Shown here one piece after another: positions 17,720-23,513 of a stretch of 27,990 nt of DNA; positions within the stretch are counted from its first letter, which is position 1; the number at the start of each line of letters is the position of its first letter. The notes under the pieces were generated by a model. It was given only the letters and a program-made list of their open reading frames with translations, was not told where the DNA came from and searched no databases. Location of the stretch: the IMG/VR virus record IMGVR_UViG_3300011115_000735, positions 1 through 27,990 of that record; one strand, 5' to 3'. This stretch comes from a virus. A program made the position numbers and the translations under genes.

Positions 17720-17746
17720 TAATTTTAGAGATACATTTTTATTGAT

Positions 17747-17754
17747 TATATTTG
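17747..17754 (+). promoter_or_regulatory. -7 element for the 81-aa gene
   Basis: TATATTTG matches TAnnTTTG exactly and lies 41 bases before the ATG at 17796. It is divergent to the minus-strand promoter ending at 17719. No convincing TTTG sits at -33. The leader downstream is A-rich with almost no G. Confidence 0.5.
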
Positions 17755-17795
17755 ATATGCCAAACAAATATTAAATAACAATTAAAATCAAAAAA

Positions 17796-18041
17796 ATGGC
17801 ACAAATTTTTTCAGTAACGGTTTTACAAAGAAACCAATACACAACAGCAACATCAGGTGGTGTAGTATCTGCTATCCCATCTCAAGGAATCGTAGTTGTT
17901 CCATACACAGGTACAAATCCTGTTAATGGAGCTACAGCTAATTCTGTAATTACTCTTCCTCCAACTGGTTTGAACCAAAGAAGTGTACAATTAATTGTTA
18001 CTTCTACAGTAGCACAAGTTGTCACAGCAGCAAATGCTTAA
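17796..18041 (+). CDS. Isolated 81-aa beta-type protein, putative small virion protein
   Basis: The protein (MAQIFSVTVLQRNQYTTATS...) is rich in Val, Thr, Ser and Ala, has no Cys and no charged core, and reads as alternating beta strands (GIVVVPYTGTNPVNG; SVQLIVTSTVAQVVTAANA). There is no signal peptide. It is a single-gene plus-strand unit between two minus-strand operons, with its own promoter-like site and a strong terminator 3 bases after the stop. A short, Thr/Val-rich, separately transcribed protein beside the packaging genes would fit an abundant decoration or tail-associated protein, but I do not recognise a named family. Confidence 0.8.
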   Translation: MAQIFSVTVLQRNQYTTATSGGVVSAIPSQGIVVVPYTGTNPVNGATANSVITLPPTGLNQRSVQLIVTSTVAQVVTAANA

Positions 18042-18043
18042 AT

Positions 18044-18074
18044 AAAAGGCCCCTGTTTTAAATAGGGGCTTTTT
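18044..18074. terminator. Bidirectional intrinsic terminator
   Basis: A GCCCCT/AGGGGC stem (18049-18054 with 18064-18069), extended by A-T and G-U pairs, has a 9-base loop. It is followed by T7 on the plus strand and TTTTATTT on the minus strand. It ends both the 81-aa gene (stop at 18041) and the minus-strand replication operon, whose last stop codon (18075-18077) lies in the T run. Confidence 0.9.
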
Positions 18075-18194
18075 TTATCTTCCTTGACCAATATACTTCT
18101 TTGGTCTTGGCGAATGCTTGTTATAAGATTTTTTTGCCCTTCCAATTGTTTTTTTACCAAAAGTAACTTTGTTTGAATTAAGTAGTTTTGCCAT
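18075..18194 (-). CDS. Small basic protein, 39 aa
   Basis: This ORF starts with ATG at 18194 and encodes MAKLLNSNKVTFGKKTIG, then RAKKSYNKHSPRPKKYIGQGR. It has 12 Lys/Arg in 39 residues and only one acidic-free composition, so it is strongly basic. The ending KKYIGQGR is one I recall from tiny conserved proteins in Bacteroidota phages. It overlaps the upstream 79-aa gene by 17 bases and ends in the terminator. Its small size explains why it is easily missed. A nucleic-acid-binding role is a guess from charge alone. Confidence 0.8.
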   Translation of the reverse strand: MAKLLNSNKVTFGKKTIGRAKKSYNKHSPRPKKYIGQGR

Positions 18195-18417
18195 TTTGCT
18201 TATTTTTTAATGCATTTATATCTAATAATCCGCCATCCATTTTATTTGGGTAAACGAGTATGTCGTTGTCATAAAAGTTCCTGACCATGCCACTGTCGTA
18301 TAATATGACTTTCCAAACAGTGTTGACTTGGCTTCCGTAATCAATCCACGCAATTGCTTTTCCATATCCTAAAGGGGTTTCTACATTTATTGGGTTAATT
18401 AATTCGTGAATATACAT
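18178..18417 (-). CDS. Small conserved-looking phage protein, 79 aa
   Basis: The protein starts MYIHELINPINVETPLGYGKA and contains WKVILYDSGMVRNFYDNDI. The pattern TPLG-G-A followed by W-V-L--G----F---DI is one I associate with small proteins of unknown function near SSB genes in Bacteroidota phages. No catalytic residues are evident. Its ATG overlaps the SSB stop (TAATG at 18417-18419), a sign of translational coupling, so it is likely to be co-expressed with SSB in the replication operon. Confidence 0.75.
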   Translation of the reverse strand: MYIHELINPINVETPLGYGKAIAWIDYGSQVNTVWKVILYDSGMVRNFYDNDILVYPNKMDGGLLDINALKNKQNGKTT

Positions 18418-18767
18418 TAGAATGGAGTTTCTTCAGTTTCGCTTTTATTTGTTCCGCTTGATAAAAGTTGCAATATACTAATTCTTGCGTGTAATTGTGG
18501 TAACGTAGCGTTTGATGTATTTACATAAGTCTTTGCTTCTGGCTTTCCTTCAAGATAAACTAAAGTTCCTTTTTTAAGAAATGGTAATAAGTTTAATCTT
18601 TCAGTCCAATAAGCACAAGAAATCCATGTAGTCTTATCCACTTCGGCGCCTTGTTGATTTTTAAATTTTTCACTGTGAGCAACAGAAAAGTTAATTACAT
18701 TTTTACCATTTACGTTGTTAGAGGTAGCATCTTGACCTAATCTAGCAATTGTTTGAATTTTCAGCAT
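18417..18767 (-). CDS. ssb: Single-stranded DNA-binding protein
   Basis: The 116-aa protein (from ATG at 18767) starts MLKIQTIARLGQDAT and shows the OB-fold pattern of bacterial SSBs: IARLGQDA, a VINFSVAHSEKF strand, TTWISCAYW, LLPFLKKGTLVYLEGKPEAK. The C-terminus is short and acidic, ending ETEETPF, like the SSB tip that recruits partner proteins. A longer frame reaches to 18839, but that adds a Lys-rich stretch overlapping the upstream gene and is not SSB-like, so the ATG 16 bases after the helicase stop is preferred. It protects single-stranded DNA during replication or recombination in this operon. Confidence 0.93.
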   Translation of the reverse strand: MLKIQTIARLGQDATSNNVNGKNVINFSVAHSEKFKNQQGAEVDKTTWISCAYWTERLNLLPFLKKGTLVYLEGKPEAKTYVNTSNATLPQLHARISILQLLSSGTNKSETEETPF

Positions 18768-18783
18768 TTGTTTTGTTTTATAA

Positions 18784-20646
18784 TTAAAAAATATTTTCTT
18801 CACCATTTTCATCTTTAAAAGGAACCCATCCTTCGTCAAGAATTTGTTGTGTTGGGGCTTTTTGTTTAAAATCTATATTTTGGTCATTAAGACATTTTTG
18901 CAATGGATCTAAGCCGTTAATAAAAAATCTTCTGGTCCTAAATAGCATTTCAAATATTATAAAACCTTTTTTACCAACCACTTTTTGCCTTCTAATTTTT
19001 TTACTATGGAATTCACAAGTAGGATTTTGTGGATCTGTTTGAGCAAATGGCCTATGATAAACTAGAATATTATCCATTTTATTTGACCACATTGCACCAT
19101 CGCTTAAATCAAATACATCTGGACAAGGATAATTTCCATCAGCCCCTTTTTGCATTTTTACCGGATGCGCTACTATCCAAAAATAAACATTATTTATCTG
19201 CGCAAACCTTGAAAACAAAGTTAATACCCACTCTAAATATTTATCTCTACCTGCAAAGTTTTGATAATTGTTTGTCATTTGGTTAAAAGGATCAATATCT
19301 ACTCCATCTACATTCTCTTTAATTATCAATTCTAAAAAAACCTCCATAACATATTGCGGAGTAGGGGAAACATCCTTTGGATAAACATAAAATACATGCT
19401 TACAAACTAAATCATAAACTGATTCATATACTTGTCTTGATGGCCTATTTGGGTTAGATGGACTACAATCGCAACCAAGTATAATTTCAACGTAATCGTG
19501 GTAATATTCTTCAGGAGGATTATCTTCAGGAGCAAATGAAGCAAATTTTTCACCATATAAAAGAATTCGCATTGCTTGGTACCATTTCTTGAAAGATGAT
19601 TTACCATAGTTTCCTATCCCTGTAAGAACTGTAATCTCACCTCTTTTTGGCTTAAATTTATCATCTAAATCAGGCACTCCAATACCATCTACCTGCGCAT
19701 AACCACTATCATAAATACTTAATGCTTGTTCTTTTACATCAATTCCATAAATAACATCTTTTAACTTAATTCCTTCATCAAAAATAGCTTTATCTACCTG
19801 TAATTCTTGCCTTGTAACCTTATCAATTAACATCTCTTTATCGAAGGATGCGCTACTAAATCTTGATGCATTTATTCGGTACGCGGATTTTACCGCGCGG
19901 TCCGCCTCGTTTTTTGTGAACTCTGAATTTGATATAAACTCATTGCTAATCATTGCGTTAGCAGAAAATTCATTAATACCAAACCTACAGCAAGCGGATG
20001 CTAACTTAAAAATGAAATTATTTCTTTCACCGGTTACAAAGGCTTCATTTTTATTCGATAACCAGGTTAAAATATTCTTAAATATCTTTTGTTCATCATC
20101 AGTTCTTTCATAAGTTACAATTTTTTCAGTTTTTTTAACTTTCTTAAATACTTCAGCCTTTGTATTTACATAAATTTCAGTATCGTAACTCTCGTAACAA
20201 ACCCTACTAGGATTAATTCCACTTCTATCAATTTCGGGAAACACTTCTTGTAATGCTTGAAAATGTTCTCTATGTTTTGAACCATCAGCAATTTTAATAA
20301 GTGCTTTTAACCCTTTACCAGAAGGACTTATCCAACAAGCATAAACAATCTTATTAGAAATTATCTCTGTTTGCTTTTCCCTTAATTCAGATACATCATC
20401 AAAATCTAAAACAATGAATCCACTATGTAAAATCAATTGTTCATCTTTTCTATCTGAACCAAATTGACCACTAAAGCATACTGAAGGCAGATTGGCTTTA
20501 ATCTTATTAGCTTTTTCCTTGTCTAGTGTATTTCTTATTTCAGAAACTATTTCTTTACTCTTTCCAGTTTGAATTCTATTCAAGGCTTCCTCTACTGTTA
20601 TGTAATGCGGCTCCTTTGAAAAGATATTCTTAAAAATTGTTATCAT
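18784..20646 (-). CDS. Primase-helicase with PrimPol-like N-terminus and DnaB/RecA-like C-terminus
   Basis: This is a 620-aa protein. The N-terminal about 170 residues carry a BT4734/VirE-N type PrimPol-like region with VLDFDDV (acidic pair near 81-84) and SPSGKGLKAL at 107-116. A helical linker follows. The C-terminal half is a RecA-like helicase core with Walker A GIGNYGKS at 343-350, a Walker B-type VDGVDIDPFNQM around 440-455, and a downstream WIVAHPVKM segment as in DnaB/Twinkle helicases. It probably unwinds and primes the phage replication fork. Its ATG overlaps the stop of the DnaD/O-like gene (ATGA), and SSB follows 16 bases later. Confidence 0.88.
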   Translation of the reverse strand: MITIFKNIFSKEPHYITVEEALNRIQTGKSKEIVSEIRNTLDKEKANKIKANLPSVCFSGQFGSDRKDEQLILHSGFIVLDFDDVSELREKQTEIISNKIVYACWISPSGKGLKALIKIADGSKHREHFQALQEVFPEIDRSGINPSRVCYESYDTEIYVNTKAEVFKKVKKTEKIVTYERTDDEQKIFKNILTWLSNKNEAFVTGERNNFIFKLASACCRFGINEFSANAMISNEFISNSEFTKNEADRAVKSAYRINASRFSSASFDKEMLIDKVTRQELQVDKAIFDEGIKLKDVIYGIDVKEQALSIYDSGYAQVDGIGVPDLDDKFKPKRGEITVLTGIGNYGKSSFKKWYQAMRILLYGEKFASFAPEDNPPEEYYHDYVEIILGCDCSPSNPNRPSRQVYESVYDLVCKHVFYVYPKDVSPTPQYVMEVFLELIIKENVDGVDIDPFNQMTNNYQNFAGRDKYLEWVLTLFSRFAQINNVYFWIVAHPVKMQKGADGNYPCPDVFDLSDGAMWSNKMDNILVYHRPFAQTDPQNPTCEFHSKKIRRQKVVGKKGFIIFEMLFRTRRFFINGLDPLQKCLNDQNIDFKQKAPTQQILDEGWVPFKDENGEENIF

Positions 20647-21392
20647 TGTGGTTGCGGTTTAAATGCCTTTCTAGCGATTTCAACTTGATTTTGATATGTA
20701 TTGCCATTTTGAGAAGAAAGTGTCTTATTTTGGCTTATTTTAAGCTCAAATAGCCCTTTCCATCCGTTTGCCATTGATTGTTTGATTATTTCAATAGCAT
20801 TTTCACAACTATTATTTGATAATCTAACTAAATCATCAAACGCAATTTGCTCGCTTTGTGTTGTTTTGTATTTAAACTTGAATTGGTTTTCCTTATAGTC
20901 TTTCCATAAATTCCAATATTCAATTAGCTCAATACCCAATGATTTTATTTCAATTTTTTCAATTTCACCTTTATCTTTAACCTTATCCTTATCCATATCC
21001 ATATCCTTAACCATATCCATAGCACCTTTCAAGGGGCTTATAAGCACCTTATTCTTATTTATTAGTTTATATTTTTCAAGCAATAAGATTACACTATTAT
21101 GCGCTCTATTGTCTGAATTTAACCCTGACGGATATTGAAATTCTATAAAAGCAGGAATAAACCATTTATTACCCCCATCAAAAACAACTATCTTATCGCC
21201 AAAAGCGTTTATAGCATTTTTTAAATCTATTTTTTCACCAATTCTTATTTGTGCAACATCTAAATCTACTTGCCAAATACCAGCATGATCACAATCATCA
21301 CAAATATACAACCAAAGGAGCTTGTATGCACCTTGTAAGCTCCTTATGAAAGGCTTTTTCCACTTTTCAGTATCAGTGAATCTTTTAGACAT
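20643..21392 (-). CDS. DnaD/O-like replication initiation or helicase-loading protein
   Basis: This is a 249-aa protein. The N-terminal 120 residues form a winged-helix-like DNA-binding domain of the type in phage replisome organisers (KPFIRSLQGAYKLLWLYICD; WFIPAFIEFQYPSG). A low-complexity linker of Lys, Asp and Met follows (about residues 125-142). The C-terminal domain has AIEIIKQSMANGWKGLFEL, the pattern I know from DnaD-like helicase loaders. It lies directly upstream of the primase-helicase and overlaps it, so the pair probably initiate replication together. The linker DNA is a hexamer array that may be the origin. Confidence 0.82.
   Translation of the reverse strand: MSKRFTDTEKWKKPFIRSLQGAYKLLWLYICDDCDHAGIWQVDLDVAQIRIGEKIDLKNAINAFGDKIVVFDGGNKWFIPAFIEFQYPSGLNSDNRAHNSVILLLEKYKLINKNKVLISPLKGAMDMVKDMDMDKDKVKDKGEIEKIEIKSLGIELIEYWNLWKDYKENQFKFKYKTTQSEQIAFDDLVRLSNNSCENAIEIIKQSMANGWKGLFELKISQNKTLSSQNGNTYQNQVEIARKAFKPQPQ
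20967..21020 (-). repeat. Nine-unit hexamer array inside the replication gene; candidate origin
   Basis: On the minus strand the stretch consists of nine hexamers of the type A(T/A)(G/A)G(A/T)T, such as ATGGAT and AAGGAT. They encode alternating Met/Lys and Asp/Val in the linker of the DnaD/O-like protein. The flanking 20940-20966 is nearly pure A/T. In lambda, origin iterons lie in the linker of gene O, so an origin role here is plausible. Confidence 0.55.
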
Positions 21393-21403
21393 TTGTATTG
21401 AAA

Positions 21404-21607
21404 TTAATCGTTAATAAAATCAGTTTCCATAGTTTCATTTATCTTGTTTAAATGATCGTCTGTTAAAACCATTATTCTATGAATTAGTATAGAATAAAGG
21501 CTGCCATAAGGAATATCTGTTTTTCTTGCAAGCCAAGCCATATTTCTTTCCTCTTTTTCAAGGTGTAAAAGGATTTTATCTTTTACGTTTAATTTTTCTT
21601 TTTCCAT
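21404..21607 (-). CDS. Small helix-turn-helix DNA-binding protein
   Basis: This is a 67-aa protein. Residues about 20-45 (NMAWLARKTDIPYGSLYSIL) read as a helix-turn-helix of the Cro/C1 type: an ALA-type helix, a TDIP turn and a recognition helix. The rest (DDHLNKINETMETDF) fits the last helix of that fold. It is the first gene of the minus-strand replication operon and is divergent from the methyltransferase operon across 108 AT-rich bases, the classic position of a phage repressor or Cro. It probably binds that gap and controls both operons, including itself. The ligand sites are not identified. Confidence 0.8.
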   Translation of the reverse strand: MEKEKLNVKDKILLHLEKEERNMAWLARKTDIPYGSLYSILIHRIMVLTDDHLNKINETMETDFIND

Positions 21608-21627
21608 TATTTAATTTTTATTCATAG

Positions 21628-21658
21628 CAAAGTAATAGTTAATCTTTTATATTTCAAA
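21628..21658 (-). promoter_or_regulatory. Promoter for the HTH/replication operon
   Basis: On the minus strand TTTG (21658-21655) is followed after 19 bases by TTACTTTG (21635-21628), one base off TAnnTTTG. The site lies 20 bases before the ATG at 21607. The HTH protein may bind here. Confidence 0.55.
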
Positions 21659-21703
21659 ATATATTTTTTAAATATTTTATTTTTTTATTTAATTTTGAAT
21701 TAC

Positions 21704-21711
21704 TATCTTTG
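21704..21711 (+). promoter_or_regulatory. -7 element for the methyltransferase operon
   Basis: TATCTTTG matches TAnnTTTG exactly and ends only 4 bases before the ATG at 21716, so the message would be nearly leaderless. No clear TTTG lies 19-21 bases upstream; that part is a run of A and T. Confidence 0.55.
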
Positions 21712-21715
21712 ACAA

Positions 21716-22582
21716 ATGAAACATGGTAGTTTATTTAGCGGAATAGGTGGATTTGATTTAGCAGCAGAATGGATGGGATGGGAAAACATCTTTCATTGTG
21801 AATGGAATCCATTTGGTCAAAAAGTATTAAAACATCACTTTCCTAATTCAATCAGTTATAATGATATTACTAAAACAGACTTTACTATTCACCGAAGAAC
21901 AATCGATATTCTTACAGGCGGATTCCCTTGTCAACCCTACTCAACTGCGGGAAAGCGAAAAGGTAAAAAAGATGAGCGCCATTTGTGGCCAGAAATGTTG
22001 CGAGCAATTAGAGAAATTCAGCCACGTTTCGTTGTGGGTGAAAACGTTCTCGGCCTTGTTAATTGGGGGGGGGGATTGGTATTCCACGAAGTGCAAACTG
22101 ACTTGGAAACTGCGGGGTACGAAGTATGGCCGTATGTACTGCCATCTTGTGGCGTTAACGCACCGCACAGAAGAGATAGGGTTTGGTTTGTTGCCTACCG
22201 TAGCAATGGATTCAACGGGAGCAACGGCAAATATGAAGTCAACGCAAGTGAAAGAAGGATCAATGCACTCGGTGACATTGAGCAGATGGGCGAATATGCT
22301 ACCGACACCAAGAACATCGGACGAAAGAATGCACTGGAGAACGGAAAATTGGAAGGGGGACGATTTAGGTTCGGAGATAAACCACCTACTTGGGACTCGT
22401 TCCCATCTCAATCCCCTATTTGTGGGGGAGATGATGGGCTTCCCAAAGAACTGGACAACATTACCTTTTCAAAATGGCGAAATGAATCAATAAAAGCATA
22501 TGGTAATGCTATTGTTCCACAAGTGGCTTATCAAATATTCAAAGCAATAGAGGAATATGGAAAACAGAGAAATGGTTTATGA
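21716..22582 (+). CDS. C5 cytosine DNA methyltransferase
   Basis: This is a 288-aa protein with the motif order of C5 methyltransferases: motif I FSGIGGFDLA (7-16, binding S-adenosylmethionine), motif IV GGFPCQPYS (68-76, catalytic C72), motif VI GENVLGL (108-114), motif VIII RRDRVWF (152-158), and motif IX/X-like FSKWRNESIKAYGNAIVPQVA (251-271). It is likely to methylate phage DNA to avoid host restriction. A run of ten G codes for W-G-G-G at about residues 117-120, between motifs VI and VIII. From about 21900 to 22450 G+C rises to nearly half, against about a third elsewhere. A second frame is open through the same DNA. It is the first gene of the plus-strand operon. Confidence 0.92.
   Translation: MKHGSLFSGIGGFDLAAEWMGWENIFHCEWNPFGQKVLKHHFPNSISYNDITKTDFTIHRRTIDILTGGFPCQPYSTAGKRKGKKDERHLWPEMLRAIREIQPRFVVGENVLGLVNWGGGLVFHEVQTDLETAGYEVWPYVLPSCGVNAPHRRDRVWFVAYRSNGFNGSNGKYEVNASERRINALGDIEQMGEYATDTKNIGRKNALENGKLEGGRFRFGDKPPTWDSFPSQSPICGGDDGLPKELDNITFSKWRNESIKAYGNAIVPQVAYQIFKAIEEYGKQRNGL
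21861..22493 (+). CDS. Overlapping second reading frame inside the methyltransferase gene
   Basis: This 210-codon frame is shifted by +1 base from the methyltransferase and ends just where the methyltransferase's last motif begins. It does not read as noise: residues 41-110 (CGQKCCEQLEKF; WVKTFSALLIGGGDWYSTKC; KLTWKLRGTKYGRMYCHL), LLPTVAMDSTGA, MLPTPRTSD and LNPLFVGEMMGFPKNWT are the kind of segments I recall from phage C5 methylases and companion proteins. In single-frame phage methylases a similar LPTP...LNP--VE-MMGFP--WT stretch precedes the last motif. It could be made from its own start, or fused to the methyltransferase N-terminus if the G tract loses one G. The high local G+C also keeps a minus-strand frame open, so chance openness is possible. 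Confidence 0.5.
   Translation: MILLKQTLLFTEEQSIFLQADSLVNPTQLRESEKVKKMSAICGQKCCEQLEKFSHVSLWVKTFSALLIGGGDWYSTKCKLTWKLRGTKYGRMYCHLVALTHRTEEIGFGLLPTVAMDSTGATANMKSTQVKEGSMHSVTLSRWANMLPTPRTSDERMHWRTENWKGDDLGSEINHLLGTRSHLNPLFVGEMMGFPKNWTTLPFQNGEMNQ
22065..22074 (+). repeat. Homopolymer G10 tract in the methyltransferase gene
   Basis: Ten consecutive G, by far the longest G run noticed in this AT-rich window. It is read as TGG GGG GGG GGA in the methyltransferase frame. Loss of one G would join the upstream methyltransferase frame to the second frame; other changes would break motif VIII and beyond. Such tracts are typical of phase-variable genes. Confidence 0.95.
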
Positions 22583-22688
22583 GATGGCGAAGAAGTTAGA
22601 TATGGTAATAGAAGTGTGGAGAAATGATATTTATATTGGAAAATTCAAATTTATTAATGGCGAATTACATAAACTAACTGAAGAATGA
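22572..22688 (+). CDS. Small coupled ORF, 38 aa
   Basis: This ORF encodes MVYEMAKKLDMVIEVWRN, then DIYIGKFKFINGELHKLTEE. It overlaps the end of the methyltransferase by 11 bases and its stop overlaps the NinG-like start (ATGA at 22685-22688). This tight overlap on both sides argues for a real gene translated by coupling. The body alternates beta-type residues (IEVWRNDIYIGKF), as in short phage proteins of unknown function. An inner ATG lies at codon 5. No function can be given. Confidence 0.65.
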   Translation: MVYEMAKKLDMVIEVWRNDIYIGKFKFINGELHKLTEE

Positions 22689-23230
22689 GAAATAGTACCA
22701 TTATTGTCAAGAAAAAACGATGCGTAAATTGTGGTAATATTGATTACCATTTTTCAAAAAAGATGTGTAAACAATGTGCAACTGTATTTAGTACACACAA
22801 AAGAATGGAAGAATTTGAAGATGATGTAGAAAGTTTTCAAAATTTAGTTAGCGATTTAGACCATGTTTTTAGTCAATATATCAGATGTAAATATGCGGAT
22901 AAAGAAGGTGTGGTAGAATGTTATACATCAGGTAAGAAACTAAAATGGACCGAAATACAATGCGGTCATTTTATACCAAGAGCGAATTTAGGAACCAGGT
23001 GGTTAGAAACCAATTGCAGGCCGCAAAGTATGGATGATAACTACTTTAAAATGGGTAACCTTGACGTATTTGAAGAGAAATTACACGAAGAAAACAATGC
23101 AGTTGTTGAATATTTAAAAGAATTAGCCAGGCAAATTAATAAACCTACAAAAGACGAGCTTAAATCTTTGATTATTGAATATAGATCAAAGCTAAACTTA
23201 GTAAAAAAGAAATTTATTTTACAAAAGTAA
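22685..23230 (+). CDS. ninG: NinG-like recombination protein
   Basis: This is a 181-aa protein. It has a zinc-ribbon-like start with C13xxC16 and C28xxC31, a helical stretch (EEFEDDVESFQNLVSDLDHV), then the core CGHFIPRANLGTRWLETNCRP at about 93-112, which matches the NinG/Rap family (an HNH-like fold with the CGH...NCR pattern). In lambda, NinG (Rap) assists recombination, probably by acting on branched DNA. The C-terminus is a Lys-rich helix. Location between a methyltransferase and a YqaJ-type exonuclease fits a recombination cluster. It starts by overlap with the 38-aa ORF. Confidence 0.88.
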   Translation: MRNSTIIVKKKRCVNCGNIDYHFSKKMCKQCATVFSTHKRMEEFEDDVESFQNLVSDLDHVFSQYIRCKYADKEGVVECYTSGKKLKWTEIQCGHFIPRANLGTRWLETNCRPQSMDDNYFKMGNLDVFEEKLHEENNAVVEYLKELARQINKPTKDELKSLIIEYRSKLNLVKKKFILQK

Positions 23231-23242
23231 TCGTCTTTGTAG

Positions 23243-23278
23243 TTTTTTTAATTAAATTTATTTTTTTAATTAAATTAA
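23243..23278 (+). repeat. Tandem 18-bp repeat with TTTAATTAAA palindrome
   Basis: Two adjacent copies of TTTTTTTAATTAAATTTA (the second ends TAA instead of TTA) lie between the NinG-like gene and the next gene. Each holds the palindrome TTTAATTAAA. The pair stands just before a -7-like site, as expected for paired operators. Confidence 0.6.
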
Positions 23279-23283
23279 TTAAT

Positions 23284-23291
23284 TATCTTTG
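23284..23291 (+). promoter_or_regulatory. -7 element for the downstream recombination genes
   Basis: TATCTTTG matches TAnnTTTG and lies 20 bases before the ATG at 23312. The expected -33 position falls inside the A/T palindromic repeats and has no TTG. It could give an internal transcript covering the exonuclease and following genes. Confidence 0.5.
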
Positions 23292-23311
23292 GTTAAATAA
23301 AAAATAAAAAC

Positions 23312-23509
23312 ATGGCAAGACAATCATCTCCCGATTCAGTATCATCAAGAGTTGCTGAAATCGAAGTAAACCAAACGCTAACTTTTGATAATCCATATAC
23401 TTCAGTAATGGTTATGGTTTCTTTGTTAAAAAAGAAAAAAGATCATGCTGAAAAGATTTTTAAAATAAAATATGTTGATGGAAAAACATTTGTTAGCAGA
23501 ATAAAATAA
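23312..23509 (+). CDS. Small protein, 65 aa, unknown
   Basis: The protein starts MARQSSPDSVSSRVAEIEVN and contains DNPYTSVMVMVSLLKKKKDHA and a C-terminal FKIKYVDGKTFVSRIK. A Ser-rich start is followed by a basic helix and two beta-type strands. I do not recognise a family. It is the first gene after the internal promoter-like site and 4 bases from the next gene. Small basic proteins in this position are common in phage recombination clusters. Confidence 0.7.
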   Translation: MARQSSPDSVSSRVAEIEVNQTLTFDNPYTSVMVMVSLLKKKKDHAEKIFKIKYVDGKTFVSRIK

Positions 23510-23513
23510 CACT

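Noticed and set aside
18768-18839. N-terminal extension of SSB
   Set aside because: It overlaps the primase-helicase end and is not SSB-like; the ATG at 18767 gives a normal SSB start.
21941-22411. 156-codon minus-strand frame inside the methyltransferase
   Set aside because: No recognisable motif or start context; openness is explained by the high local G+C. It is kept in mind as a caution for the second plus-strand frame.
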